Source of the DNA: Nyssa sinensis
Taxonomy: Eukaryota > Streptophyta > Magnoliopsida > Cornales > Nyssaceae
DNA length: 64,000 bases
Direction of reading: 5' to 3'
NCBI GenBank assembly: GCA_008638375.1
Contig: CM018031.1
Coordinates: forward strand, 59,069,188 to 59,133,187
Shown piece after piece: positions 9,709 through 23,700 of this stretch; within the stretch, counting starts at the first letter, position 1; every line of letters begins with the position of its first letter. A program made the position numbers and the translations under genes. The notes beneath the pieces were generated by a model, which was not told the origin of the DNA, did no database searches, and saw nothing but the letters and a program-made list of their open reading frames with translations.

Positions 9709-12700
9709 TTATGGTTCTGGCTCCACCTCTATCCTATGTTTGGCTAAAGGAGGGACATCTAGAGGTGATTTGCATTTCTTTTGCAAATCCATGAACCTTT
9801 CAACATCAAAATTATGCTTCTTGATCAGCTTCCTCTGCCTTTGGAGAAAGAGCCTTTTCATTAGGTCTTGGTAAGTTGGGTCTCTGGAAGTGAACAGGAA
9901 GTAGGCATAACCTATGATTATACCAGCAGTTGTGGTGAAAAATGCGATGGGTTCCATAACATCCCATGAGAATTCCCAGAAAGTTAGGCGGAAGAAGAGG
10001 CCAACCTGTATCACAGCCATTCCCAGCCCTGACCAGAGGATGAGCCTCACCTGCCTATGTGCCAGCTATGTCGATTACTTCCTTCCTCTCCTGCAGCCTC
10101 TTCAGCTCATCCTTTCTGGGGTCATCTTCAGATGTCAGAGCAAGGGGCACTGCTTTTCTAACCAAATCCACCACCTGAACAGATATAAAAAGAGATGGAC
10201 CAACACAAATCACTTTTAAGTGGAGAAAAGTCAGTTATGGAAGGCTTCTAAACAGAAATATATTTTCATGGAACAACTCTCTTTCAAAAACCAATTCAAA
10301 TCTTGTTAAAACCCCAACCCCTACATGGAGGGGCCAAAAATAACGCAGCACTAGACTACTGTCAAATTTATTGTAATTAATAAATATGTGAGATTGAAAA
10401 TTTATTAATAATTAAATTTTTTATATTTTTATTAAATAGTGTTCTTTACATGTATAATTTTTTATATTTTCTCCCACTAACAATACCTTTGACTCTAATT
10501 ATGTAAAATTAATAAATAAAATTAGTAAGGCACATCATAAATAAGAGATAATATTAGTACATACATATATCTATTTGATCTATCTAATAATTAATATTGT
10601 AAAATATTTTTTTAAAATAATATTAATTATTTACTATAAAATCAAGTTGGTTCTTTAAAAATTTATTAATTATTAAATATTATTAACTTACTGAACTATG
10701 AGATTAAAAAGAATTAAGCTACTCAAGTTCTATTCGATTAGAAATTCGTTAGAGAACCGTTCGTGAGATAAATAAGTTAAACTCAAACATATTTTTAATA
10801 ATATATAAACATCATAAATAAATTTGATAATTAATATCTTTTGAGTCTTTCATGATTATTAGAGAATGATGGTATTATGTAAAAAAATCAAACCAATCAT
10901 GATGGATCTGTAATTGGCTCGATTGATATATCCTCGATACATAAACAAGACAAGTTTGATCATGATTTAAAATTCGTTAACTTTATCGACGAAGCTTGAA
11001 TAACTCGCTACGAAGCTTGGCTCGCCTTATTTAAATCCCTACCCGAGAAGAAAAAAAAAAATGAAAGGGACAAGGAAAAAACAAATTGTTCACACCAAGA
11101 TAAAAATGTCATTTTGACATGTTAAATTAATAACAATAATATTATACTTTTTAAATTTATATTTCAAATTTTATACCGCGAATGATGTAATATTATATTA
11201 TTGACTTCTGCATTAAATAATGAAATTAATGTGATACAATGATTCATTATGCATTAACATCTCGATTAAGACCATCCAACCCACCTCCAAATTTAAAGGT
11301 GGGGAAACAAAAAAGGGTCTTCAACAAATTTGAAGACATAAATAATATTTTTAATTTTAATTTTAATTTTTAAATTTGAAGGTCACTATTCATTTTTCAA
11401 GTCACTATTCATTTTCAGGTCACTATTCATTAATTATTTGTATAATACTCCAAACTAATAATTAATTATTTTATATTATTTAGATAAATATTTAAATTTT
11501 AAAATTAATTTACCAAGAATTCTTTAAATTATTATTAATTATTAATCTTGAAATTAATTTTTTCACAACGCTGGGTTATTTTAATTTGTAATTTCTTGAA
11601 TATATCATGAAAATTTTAACTCAAAAAAATAGTGATAAATAATTAAAATTTAGATAAATATATGTTAAATAATTATATTTTAAACATAAATAATATTATA
11701 AAAAATAAGATTTGAAGAATAAACGATGATTTAAAAATTAGTGCGGCTGGAATAAAAAATGGAGATCCCCGTTTTCAAATTTGAAGAAGATGGTAAAATG
11801 AAATGAAGATGGTGCGCTGATGCTCTCATACTTGGGCTTTCGTAAAGATGGGCCTAATCCAGAGACAAATTGTAATTAGGCCCTTTTCACCCTTTTCGTC
11901 CCTCACGGTCACGGATACCTAAATTCTCTCAGCAGAACGAACATCCTTCTAAAAGTTTCCATCAATCTACTGAATCGTTCTTTTCTTCCCTTTTCTCAAA
12001 CCCAACAAATTCAAGGTCCGGCCTAGTGTCGTAAAAGAGAATCCACACCTGTGCACCTCAAACTCCAATTATAAGTTCTTTAAAGCAACAGGAAAGACAG
12101 GGGAGGCCGGGAGGGAGAGAGAGAATCCTCCCATTAAGAATAGCCCCACAGAACCCAATTGCATCACAACATACAGATTTACCAACAAATTTTTGCTCAG
12201 CATATAATACATATATATATATATATATTGTGTGTGTGTGTGGGTCAGTGTGAATATATATTGTGTATGTATATACATAGAGAGAGGGTGGACCTTATCG
12301 GGATGCAGGTAGACTTTATCTCTAAAAAGAAGAACGACGCCGGCCTCATCAAGAACTCTGGCAAAAGCGGCCGCCTCATCGAGAGATTTAGCAACGCCCA
12401 TGCTTTCGCAGGCTTTGAGAAGCTCGGAATAGCCGATTACCTCCTTCCCTTCCATCCCTAACTTCATCTTCAACGCCTCCACATTCACCAATCTCATCAG
12501 CTTCTTCGCCTCCGAAAACGACATGCTCTCCCCATCCCCTCCAACCACACCACCGCCCGCGGTAGAGCTTGAATTAGACGACAATGAGGACATCAATCTG
12601 CTAGCACACGTGCAACCGCAATACTGCTTAGGCTCCCAACACCCTCGCAATCCTCCTAGCGGCTTCGGCTTACACCGAGCCGCCCATGACACACTCCGTT

Positions 12701-12734
12701 TCAAGAGGATACAGCACGATCTCCACATATTCAA
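9709..12734 (-). CDS. MCU: Mitochondrial calcium uniporter protein (frameshifted in this sequence)
   Basis: Two exons: 12734-12294 (147 codons, donor after 'LHPDK') and 10174-9709 (stop TAA). Exon 1 starts at the first ATG, has a Ser/Arg-rich mitochondrial-type leader, then the matrix region '[19 protein letters not shown]' and '[17 protein letters not shown]'. Exon 2 carries '[18 protein letters not shown]', the pore signature 'WDVMEP', a second membrane span and '[19 protein letters not shown]', all typical of plant MCU, the pore of the inner-membrane calcium uniporter. Read in phase from exon 1, exon 2 meets TAG at 10057-10055 after 'EVIDIAGT'. The conserved '[11 protein letters not shown]' resumes one base out of register, so one extra base lies in 10066-10069. 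As given, the pore domain is cut off. Either the locus is a recent pseudogene or the base is an assembly error. Family assignment is firm. Confidence 0.88.
10175..12293 (-). other. MCU intron 1
   Basis: A 2.1-kb intron with GT donor at 12293-12292 and CAG acceptor at 10177-10175. It is very AT-rich. It contains three near-copies of GGTCACTATTCATTTT at 11382-11432, a possible MITE spanning about 11265-11835, and a G/C-richer stretch at 11820-12060 with TGGGCT, TGGGCC and AGGCCC motifs. Confidence 0.75.
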
Positions 12735-12767
12735 TCAAACTTAATTTCTCTCTCTCTCTCTCTCTAG

Positions 12768-12799
<32 letters not shown>

Positions 12800-13223
12800 T
12801 TATTTATTTGTGTATATATGTATTTATGTTTCTCTCTCTAGACGATATCCCTTCTCATACTGGCCTATTGTTAACTGATTATAAGCGTCTCGGATCTCGA
12901 AGATTGTTTGTTGCCTTGTTAGAGTGTATGGAGAGAGTCTGGAATTGAAGGGGGAGGGCATTAGAGGACGAAAAAGAGCATAAATGGTGGAGGGCGAGAA
13001 AAACGGAGCGGACGCAAGACGTCCGTCGTTACCGTTAAAATGGAGTTGGTAGTAGCCACTCACTCGGGTGGAACGGGATGAACGCGCTACGGACACGGTT
13101 TCAACACCTCTCTGACCCTGCAATAGCCTGCCACTTATCCAATTGGAAGCCGCACAGCGTGCGTTTAATGAGGTAGGTGATAATATAGACACACACACAT
13201 GTATATATTTATATAGTGTATTC

Positions 13224-13260
<37 letters not shown>

Positions 13261-13353
13261 ATTTCATCACTTCTTTTGAACCTGCAATAGCCTGCCGCTT
13301 ATCTATTTGGAAGGCGCGTTTAATGAGGTAGGTAATGTAATATATATATACAT
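12735..13353. other. MCU upstream region with microsatellites and a local duplication
   Basis: Holds CT repeats (12748-12766), (AT)n runs (12767-12794 and about 13231-13258) and two related copies of a roughly 70-bp unit at 13115-13186 and 13279-13347, both with CCTGCAATAGCCTGCC and TTTAATGAGGTAGGT. The MCU promoter and 5' UTR must lie here, but no core element stands out. Confidence 0.55.
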
Positions 13354-13591
13354 GAGTAATGCTATACTAATTTAATAATTCTACTAAAAATATTTACACA
13401 GTTGATATGATAGTATTGTATAAGTTTTATATCATATTACATGAATAATACTATACTGACCCAATAATTCTATCAAAAATATTAACGCAGCTGATGTGAC
13501 AGTATTGTATAAGTTTTATATCATACAATGCTATCACATTAAGCTGTGTAAATGCTTTTAGTAAAAGTTTTAAGTAAATATAGCATTACTC
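13354..13591. mobile_element. Mutator-like MITE (TIR GAGTAATGCTATA)
   Basis: Begins GAGTAATGCTATA and ends with its inverted form TATAGCATTACTC. Longer terminal similarity runs to CATTTACACAG. The flanks carry the same 9 bases, TATATACAT, at 13345-13353 and 13592-13600, which fits the 9-bp duplications of Mutator-like elements, although AT-repeat context weakens this. Inside, the left half is duplicated. No coding capacity. Confidence 0.65.
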
Positions 13592-13796
13592 TATATACAT
13601 ATATATATATATGTTTATAAATTTATATAGAGAGTATTCCTTTATAAAGTGTATTCTAATGATATATGTGGCAATTAATTGGTGGACATTTTTGAGTTGA
13701 AAAAAAAAAAGTAAGTTGTAAAGGTTGAATAAAGTAACGAAAGAGATTATTGCTTTATTAACAAATTTGCGTTTCATTTGAACAGTATTCTTAGCA

Positions 13797-13967
13797 ATAA
13801 TACTCTGTTTATTTAAAAAATTTAATAAAAGTATTTATTTTCATAAGTTAACAGTGTATTATTAGTTAAATATTCCATCATAATGTTTATTCAACTAATA
13901 TAATTCTGTCAACTGATAAAAATAAATACATTGAGTAAAATTTGAAAATAAAACTAGCATTACTCTA
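13797..13967. mobile_element. Related short MITE remnant
   Basis: Left end AATAATACTCTGTTTATTT and right end AAAACTAGCATTACTCT are imperfect inverted copies of each other and resemble the ends of the element at 13354-13591. No clear target duplication. Confidence 0.4.
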
Positions 13968-14913
13968 TTTTTATATTACACTATTAAATAGATCGGTATT
14001 ATTGTAAATCTATCATGTGTATTATGACTTATTGAAAAATGTAAGTCATAAATATACATGATATGATATTATTAAAAAAATACGCGAGTACAATGATGTA
14101 CCAGTCCCATAAAAAACTTCTCGATCATAATTCTCTCCATATAGTTTGGGCGAAAAGATTTTAATTGAAATATAAGATATCAAAGACTTTGTTACCCATA
14201 AGTCAAGTATTTTGAGCTATATAATTGGTCTTTTTTTTTTTTTTTACACCTAAAGTCTTTTTACTAATGGACCATGTAATTAGACCATTTCTTCATGTTA
14301 AGTTCCAATTTGATTTGTTAATAAGCTTCTTGCTTTTTAAAACTTCAACCCCAAGAGGAGGATGAATGAAATTTAGTAAAAACTCATAGAGGGTTAAGAG
14401 TTCAGATGAAAGGCTATATAACTGGTAAAAAGCCATAATCAAGAAGCATGTTTTTTCAACTTCTGCAAAATTTCAGTTTGCAACTGAAATTTAGTGGCCA
14501 TGTTGCAAAACTTGATTTTGAGAAGCTCCCCAAACATTACCAAAACCCCAGTTGGAGTCCAAACCATGATTTTGATGGGCTGGACCTGCCCCAAACACCC
14601 TCTATAATAACACAAGCCATTAATGAAGAGAAGCATCAATATTTCCCCAAGCTGAAGCACCAGTAGATTGTTTTCCTTCATGCCAATCAGTCAGAATCTG
14701 GTGCTTCAACTACCTTGCACATCAACACAAACATCATCATCATTTTTTTTTTCCATTGACCTTCTCTATTGAATTCAAACAATATGTCGGTATTGTCATA
14801 TCCCAATGAGGACCTAAAAGAGTGAGAGTGAGAGATATACACTATCCTTGTATTACAATCAGCAGAAGTAAATTACAGGAACACAAGTCACAATTCACAA
14901 GACCAATGATTGT
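13968..14913. other. Spacer 3' of the TLC gene
   Basis: Mostly AT-rich DNA. A stretch at 14439-14690 reads on the minus strand like decayed coding sequence but is broken by stops in the most protein-like frame. 14820-14913 is probably the 3' UTR of the TLC gene. No supported intact gene. Confidence 0.45.
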
Positions 14914-15107
14914 TCACTGACTATGTTTTGCCTTCAAGAGAGTCTTCATCATACCTTTAGTAATTTTCCAAAACCAAAACAGATTCATTATTGTCAACAC
15001 AGGAGGCACTGCTAGCAAGCTGTAGAAGCCCAACGGAAACATTTTCTTGACCTGAAAAAAGAAAAGAAAAAGAAAAACATAAACAAAATAAAGCTTGTGA
15101 TCTGTTT

Positions 15108-15143
<36 letters not shown>

Positions 15144-16901
15144 ATAGAAGCCCCATGCTCTACTGGAATTCTAGGAGGTTTTTCTCAAAAAAGAATAGAG
15201 TACTCCTGGACCATTATTTCCAATAGTTGGATGATAGGTCACACATGCATTTACAATACACTTCCGCACATGTGGCCTTCTATCCCACCGTTGGGAGTAC
15301 AGTACTGCCGAATATTTACTCATTCTTCTTAGGCTTCACTTTCTCAAAAGGCAGTAACAGGTAGAAGAAGTTGTTTTGAACACCTTGGCCTATGCATATC
15401 CCCCAAAAGATTCTTAGTATGCATTTGTTTAGTTTCCAGCAAAAGAGCGCAAAATAAAATTCAAATGTTAAAAAAAAAAAGGGGAAAACAATTTACAACA
15501 ATTGCAAGATTCAGAATTTCAGCTTTTTCGTATTCCTCAACAATCAAACAGGGCATGGAACGATAGAAGTGAAAAGATTTTATAGATTCTAAACTATCTT
15601 GGACTCTGGCATCCCACACTTTACCAACCCAAGTGGATGGCATCTACAAAACTTCAAATATTTAGGTCAAGATTTCGAAAGGTCTCAATATCTTAGAGAG
15701 AAGTTCAAATTTTAGAATTAAACAACACATGGTTCTTGATAGCCTACTACTCAAAATTAACCACATACCAACCACTCACCTGATCAAAATGGACAAACAT
15801 GTGGTAGAAAAAGAAGATAAACAAAAGAATCCTTGCAACCTGAAGGCACCAAAGCTCTAATGTTAAAAATTTATGTAACACTGTTAAAAAAACAAAGGAA
15901 ATGATATGAAATCCACAATATGATTGCGTATTAAATGTGTTGAAAAGACAACAGAGTATGAATTTATATGACAGGCTTCCAGCAATGCTGAGAAGATGAC
16001 TGATGCCTCCGAAGTTAACCTATCTTGGTCAAGTCAGAAATGTATCACCTTGACAAAAATTGAATTTCTACAGATTCTTTGTTAACAGAAGTCAGCTAGA
16101 ACATCAGAAGAAATAAGGTAATTTCTGGTTCAAAATTCAACTATTCTTCCAAGAGAAGACCAAATCAACACTTCAAGTTTTTCAGTCTTTAAAAATATTT
16201 AAATGGGAATGAAATACAACAGATGAACATAAAGTATTATTGTGGGAGGCATATAGTCATTTAAGGATGTTAGCTCACACGTGAAACATCTCAGAACCTA
16301 TAGAAGTGACATGAAAGAATGCACGACCTAGATTATCTCCCTTAGGAATCTATGATTTGGATTGCAGAAATACAAAGCTAAACATTTAAAACTTGTTCTC
16401 ACTCTTTCCCTATTTGAAAAGTATTTATTTGAATTAGCGGACATAAACCTAATATAACTGCTAGTTTTAGTTCAGGAATATTCAACCTCAAAAGAAAGGC
16501 CAACAATAAAATATTTAAGCTAAATACATTATAGCCCTGTACTGTTTAGGAAGTGTTATGAACCTCTTTATACTCCCCACCTAATTGCAAAAAAATTATG
16601 AAATTTGCATCTAGTCACATACTAGAAGATATAGATATATGTTGTGTTAGTTCAATCCTTTATCAATAAATAAAATAAATTAAAATAAAAAGAATTAGAA
16701 AAACTGCTTGTTTACTCATAACCAGCTTACAATGCTCTCATTAGTAATATATAAATGAATCTCACCCCCATCTTACCAGGTACCAAAGTAAGTGGTACAA
16801 GACAATAATTCAACTCTTTTTTTTTTTTTTCTTGACTAGTAGTAATTCAACTCTTCATATCACACCCTAGGGATGGCAAAATGCCCTCCCCTGGGATGTA
16901 C

Positions 16902-16938
<37 letters not shown>

Positions 16939-19900
16939 CATTTTTCGTATGTATATGTAAATATAGAATTGTACTTTTAATAATATTAGTTGATTATTTT
17001 TAATTTAAAAACAATTAAAAGGGGCGGGGGGGGGCGGCTATTTCTTAACAGGGCGGGGGATGGGGGATCCCCAGTCCTGTTGCCATTCCAAGATACAATT
17101 AGCATCAAGCATGACCAAATCTCAGAGGATTTTGGCTTACAGAGTAACCAAACCACACTAACAGAAGCTTCCATTACAATTTTCAACATATAAAATAAAG
17201 ATCTTCTACAGCAATTTATATTATACGCAGTTGCCTTTCTTTCTTCCTTGTTTATTTGATTTTTTCATAGCAAAATATATATACACACACACGCAATGGA
17301 ACAGGCTAAAGCTTATATAGCAATTTTAAATCATTTTTCTAATAGTTGCAGTATAATTTTAAATTAATTACTAGGTTGGATTGGGGTAAAGATTCAACCC
17401 ATTAACTGTTAGAAGAGTGCGTTATATGCACCTGAAAAGGATTTATATGTCAACACATTTCGTTAATAGTTCTTACGAGAAACGTTGTGGACAATTAGAG
17501 CAACTGTATCTCTGCCTCAATTTATACAACCTGAACCGACCCAAACCCATGTTTCCATTTGTGTGTTGTCCAGTATGCACATCCTACAGTAGGGCATACT
17601 GAATATTTTGCAATCTAACTAAAAAGTACCAAGATTTGAGGTCCTCTAGACATTACCAGCCACCCAAAAAACAATGCAACGCCATTACAGATATAAAGGT
17701 TAGAGTTCTTCTGACCAGCAGCATCCAAGTACCTGCATATTTATTTACAGAAGTAAGCCCATGTTGATTGCCAACTTGAAAATAAAGGAATTTCTGGATG
17801 CTAACTTTACCATCTTAAATTAATGAAGGGAGTAGTACTCTCGGAGAAGAGAACCATCAATATGTAAATCCGTCCTTGACCACTTACAAGGGATAGAAAG
17901 ATCGAAAACATAGATAGTCCATGGTGTAATACCTAATAGAAAGAATGAGACAAAAGAAGTTTATAACGCAGTAAATGGAACTCCTATATGAACTGTATCT
18001 CAGCTAATTCAACTTGACTCTGAAGAGGATACCAACACCAAACCTTGTCAAACAAATTGATTCAGCTAATTCATCACACCAAATTATCTCTCAAATTCAG
18101 CCAGCCAGGCATATTGGAAAGGAGATGATCACATTCACAATTGATTACGAGCTTCCATTGAAATATAAATTCACACAATTCACTAATAAAATGTAAAGCA
18201 TACATCATTATACTTACATACTCCATACCACCTAAAGCTGGAAAAAGCCAAAGAATCATTGCCAAGTCTGACAGAAAATAACCAATCGAGATCTGCATAA
18301 ACATTTGAAAAAAAAAAAAATTAAGCAAACAAAATAGCTCAAGCAAAAAACATGTAAAGGATATTATGGAAGCATAGCAAAAGAAATACTCAAGTTGATT
18401 AATAGTTAATGAGTCCAAACAAAAGGTATACAAGTCATGTTGAATTCGTTCAAGTAAATCTCATTATTCATCATCAACCCTAAGGGGTATGGAATGCACA
18501 TCACTACAATTGCTTGTTGACAAACATGCAGCAACAGAAGTAATCAAAAGGCATTTTTGAAAAGAAAAATGAGATCAGGGATCATAATCCGTTGCATGAA
18601 AATGGCCAATGTCAAGGAGGCTATGCTGACATAACACAAATAATTGCTGCACAATCAGTCTCAAGAAGAGAGAAAGGACATGTGTCAATAACCAAAAGGT
18701 CGGCAACATACAGTTTCTTATTTTTCAACTTTTAATAATTTTCAAGATGTAGGTTCCATCTCATATTTATCTGTGTGGAAACAATTCATTAGCTTTTTTT
18801 CTGATAAGTAGAAAAAATTAATGTTTTTTTTATAGGTAGAAACAATTAATTAGTTTAGTTTGTGGATGATTCTTCCCATGCAATTTAAGAGGTCTGAGAG
18901 CCAGGAAGTATCAATGTCTAAGGGTTTTCAGAAGATGTCATGCACTCGGCATGATGGGAAAATTGTAATCTAATAATGGAGGGTATCATATGCAGGTCTT
19001 GCATCTAATTTCACCAAAATTTGTATTATTCACAAAACTCACCATACTCCAATACATCACAGGGTTGCCCATGCCTTACTCTTATCTACAATTGTTTCTT
19101 AAACCTTTTGATTCAAAGCCGTCTATCCTGTCGCTACCTATGTCTTGGTGTTGTTGACTTCCTCTATTATATGCATCCCAGTGCACTGCATACCCAAAGA
19201 CATTTGGTATCACATTTATGTCTAAATTCATAGTTTTATGAGGAATAAGTTGGATGCAATGGTCTTATGTATATCTTTATAAGGCCATTACACTCTGCCA
19301 AAAGGTTACAGTGCTTATCACCCATCTGCAGGCAGATAGCTACATTACAAAGAGAGTCCATAAAGTTCCCTCAGGTTTGTATATAGGGTAGAAAATGCAA
19401 GTGCATCTCAAAAAAATTGGCCCTCCTGGTGTTGTTTAGCTCCTATTGAGGGAAGTAACCTTTCTATAGCTTCGTGTGGTCTTAAATCATTGCATTTAGC
19501 ATCACACCATAAAAAGCATATGTTACTATTCAAGCATGCCCTCCAATGAAGCTTTTTCAATTTTTCTATCTTTGTTTCATTACTTTGTATTGTGAAGAAT
19601 GGTATTCATCAACACGAGTAGAGCAATTCCATGGATGAGATCATTAAGAAACTTAATAAAAACAACACCAGAGAGTTAGCATGTATTTTTGTATATTTAG
19701 GAGATGCTAGCTCTGGTCAATGAAATGAACTGCTTTGAAATTCAAATTCCCATTATTAAGCACCTTGAAACAATGAATATGATGATCGCAACGAGTGTGG
19801 TTTCTAAACACTTGACTCTTTAACTGACTCATTTGAAACTCTTTCCGACTTTTAACAAATTTTACTAGACCTTAAATCTTACTTCACCGGACCAAAAAGA

Positions 19901-20726
19901 TGATGCCTAAAAATCTTCCTTCAGTTTTCAATGTCTGTCGACCATATACTACTGCAAATATGTCTTGCTTATCTTCCTTTGAAAACCCCTTCAGGACCAC
20001 CAGGTGATGATCTGGCTTCATCATCACCCAGAAATCCTTGTTATACTTTTTAGCACACATCTAAACCATCTCAATCTTCACTCCTTATTTTCCCACCAAG
20101 ATAAACTGCTGGATTATCCCCCAGTGCACTTATTTCTAAGCTTATTTTTCTAAGTACTTCCAATTGTTTAAGAGATGCCTCGCATGGTCACACTTAATAT
20201 ACTTGGGACTAATGCAAACACTTCAATGGCCATAGTAATCACTTAAATTGGACTATGTACTTGTCTTATTTCAGATCAAAATGTGTGATTATTTCATCCA
20301 AGACAAATAAGAATTTTGCATGGACTGTTCGCTAATAATTTTTTCTCAAGCCCTAAGATATTGGTCCTCACACAAACAAGCAAAGAAGAATTATTATCAA
20401 AGCTTGTCCTAATCAAATTGTACATAAAACTGTTACTAATATTGAACATTGACTCATGTAATGTTTTGCGAGGGCTTAAAAGTAAGAAGCACAGACACTT
20501 CTATGAAGGTTCCTTCTCTGTGTCAAACCCCGATACTTCATTAACACACCAAGGCATGTATCCAACGCCTTGCATACATGTCTACAATTCAAAAATAAAT
20601 TTCATTGTTTCAGAAACTTGATTGAGACATCTTAAATACTCTACAACACAACTCATGTAGCACAAACACATCTTAATAGGAACATCATGCGATACTTAAG
20701 GAAACAAGATGAACACATTTTGAATT

Positions 20727-20761
<35 letters not shown>

Positions 20762-23700
20762 AAGAACACTAGCCATTTTACACGTCCATCATGAATGTAA
20801 CATGCAAAAGACTCTCCTTAATACTCATCAAAAAAAAAAAAAAGACGCTCCTTAATATAAGGCATAGTTACCACAATTTGTTCGCCCCCTAGAAAATTGT
20901 GATTTGGATTGCACATTCCAATTTGTGGATCATTCGCGATCTGAAACTCAAGATTTAGCATTCCAATTTAAAATATCCAAAGCCCCAAAAAATTATATAA
21001 CAAATAAGAAAATACATACATACATTATTGAAATTTTATTTTATAATGACTTGAATGTGTTGAAAATTTTCCTATATACATATATATATATATATATGAA
21101 TATTATTACAAATACAATCAAAAAGCATATTGCGTTCCAAATAAACGTATTTTGTTCCAACAAAAAAATCTGAAAAAGCCTACCTCTATAATGTATTATG
21201 TTTCATAACAAGTGACAATTTATGTTATCGTTCCCTTTCTTGGTACGATCCATATTCCATGTAACATTGATACAAGCTAAGAATATAATGGTATAAACAG
21301 AATTTATGATATTTGTCAAGCTTCTTCTTACACTTATGAAATTCTTAACATAAAAATTCAAAACTTTGTCGAAGTTATATATTTTTCTAACATGACAGAT
21401 ACATATAAATAAAAATTTATCTTAATATATTATCGTGTCCTCATTGTATCCATGTCATACTTTTTTAAGATTTTCCTTGTTGAGGTTTGTCGTATTGTGT
21501 CCGTATCCCATATCGGTGGGCTACTTAGGTTCAAAATAACACAAATTTATTAATGAATTATTGACAATCTTACATTTGATTTAGCTGGAAGAGGAAGTGT
21601 AAAATCAATTAATAAAACAGATATATAGTCATGCCAAAGGAACTTCACAATACTGGTCACTGCCACAACATACCCCCAATATAGTGTCTGACAAAGTATT
21701 TGTTCTATTAATTATCAACTCATCATGAGAGCCCTCATCAAAAAGATCTGATAATAGTAAGAGATATAGAGAAGCAACTGCCACAACAAGTGCATGGAAT
21801 GTAGAGAAACCCCTGGGACAATGAAAGCAATCAATATCCAAGCTGGTGAAACAACTGAATATCAACCATGAATAATGACATTCACACAAAAACAGGAATC
21901 AAAGTGAAACATAAATCACCGGTTATTCCATTCAAGTTTCTTAAGATTGTCGAGTCTAGCATATCCCTTGAAGAGCGAAAGGCTAACCACACCTGTTAAT
22001 TGGTAAACCTTCAAAAACAAAATTAACACTGTAAAAGGTATTAAAAATGAAAAAAAAAACAAAAACAAAAAAATTCAAATAAACAATACTAAGATATGCT
22101 AAGATGCATCTTTGTTTTAATCATTAAAAAGTAAAAAACAAAAATGCAAATTAAATAACAATAAAAAAAAAAGGGACGTACATGACACATGCAACAACAG
22201 TCACGGTCTTAAATTTTGTTTCACTTCTTAAGTGGACTACGAAGAACAAAAAGATACTCACCAGAGTATTTCAATTTTGGAAACAAAGAAACATAAATGC
22301 TATTTTTTCCCTGTGCCATAAATGGAATTTCCTCCTAAAAACTCATATTAGAGTCTTTTTACCTCCCTCTTACAATCCTAAACTTATATAAAATTTGGTA
22401 ATTTCTCTTAATTCAATAACCAATAGTGATTTGAAGCCTAAAACATGCTCAAAATTTTACTTTTTTCGAAAGCAGAAAATATAAAATCATGTGGAAAATC
22501 TTATGCAAGATTTTCTTAAATTTCTTGTCAACAATTTCTCTGAAATAGACCGTAGTCAGAGAAACATCAAATGTTATTTTTCATGAAGACTTATTCTCAA
22601 AAATTTACACCATTGTGATCTTCAGTAACTATGAGGGAGAATGCAAGGGTCCTTTACCTCGTTCTATCTCTTCTTATATGCATTCTGCTATTCCCCACTA
22701 TCTCTTTTCAGTTACCTTACTCATCAGAATTTCTCTCATACTTCCAATTAGAAACAACTAGGAAGAGGGAAAAATAAATAAATTAAAACAGACCAAGGGA
22801 GAAAACAGAATCCCTGCTTTAAAAAGTAGTATGACAAGACTAAAGCATTTATATAATTAGATACTGCTTTAATTGTTTAACAACATATATTCCAATTTTT
22901 TAGAATTTTCCCTTCTCTTCAATTAAGTAGTGACATATTGCATAAATAAATATTGTTAGATGTACACTAATATAGATCATATACTCGGTATATAATTAGG
23001 GTTATGTAGTATAATAGTATAATCTTAGCGTATTTTTCTTTCCTTCTTTGTTCTTACCTTGTATAACTATCCTATATAAGAGTCATTCTAGGATTGTAAC
23101 TCGCACAAAATATATATATATATAGTTTATTCTCTTCCATCTTCAACATGGTATCAGAATCACTCTGATCCACCAACACCACCAACTATACATAACCAAT
23201 CACTGTCCGCGCCACTGCCCATTCACCACCACCGCCGGTCATCCATCCGAGGGATTTCAAACAGTGTTTCAACCGTCTGCACAAAGAAATCTTCAATTTT
23301 TCTACCAACACACACCGCAAACTACCTCTACACACCATTAGCTTCAATCCGCCACCAACCGCAGTCCCATTAACCTCCGCACACACCCCCACGCATAGCC
23401 TAAAGTGATTGATCTCTCAAAAGACCCAAGCCATGCGCCCCCACACCTGCCACACGCGCCCGACACTCACGTTGGCCAAACTATCATGTCACCCATCCAC
23501 GTCAGCAAATCTGCCACGTCACTCTACCATGTCATCAACTGGGCCCACAACTACCACGTCACTTTGACACTTAGCAATCCACATCATCATCGCCACATCA
23601 GCCCTAGGCTACCCATCCGGTCCACACCAGACCGGTTCACTGTGCTGAACCAGTTCAGGCACTGCAGCATTCCCAAGGCTGGTTCACTGATTTTTTTAGC

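Noticed and set aside
9914..10219. 101-codon plus-strand frame
   Set aside because: Antisense to MCU exon 2; useful only as confirmation of the base sequence around the frameshift.
12159..12744. Two plus-strand open frames opposite MCU exon 1
   Set aside because: Antisense shadows of a conserved coding exon and adjacent microsatellite.
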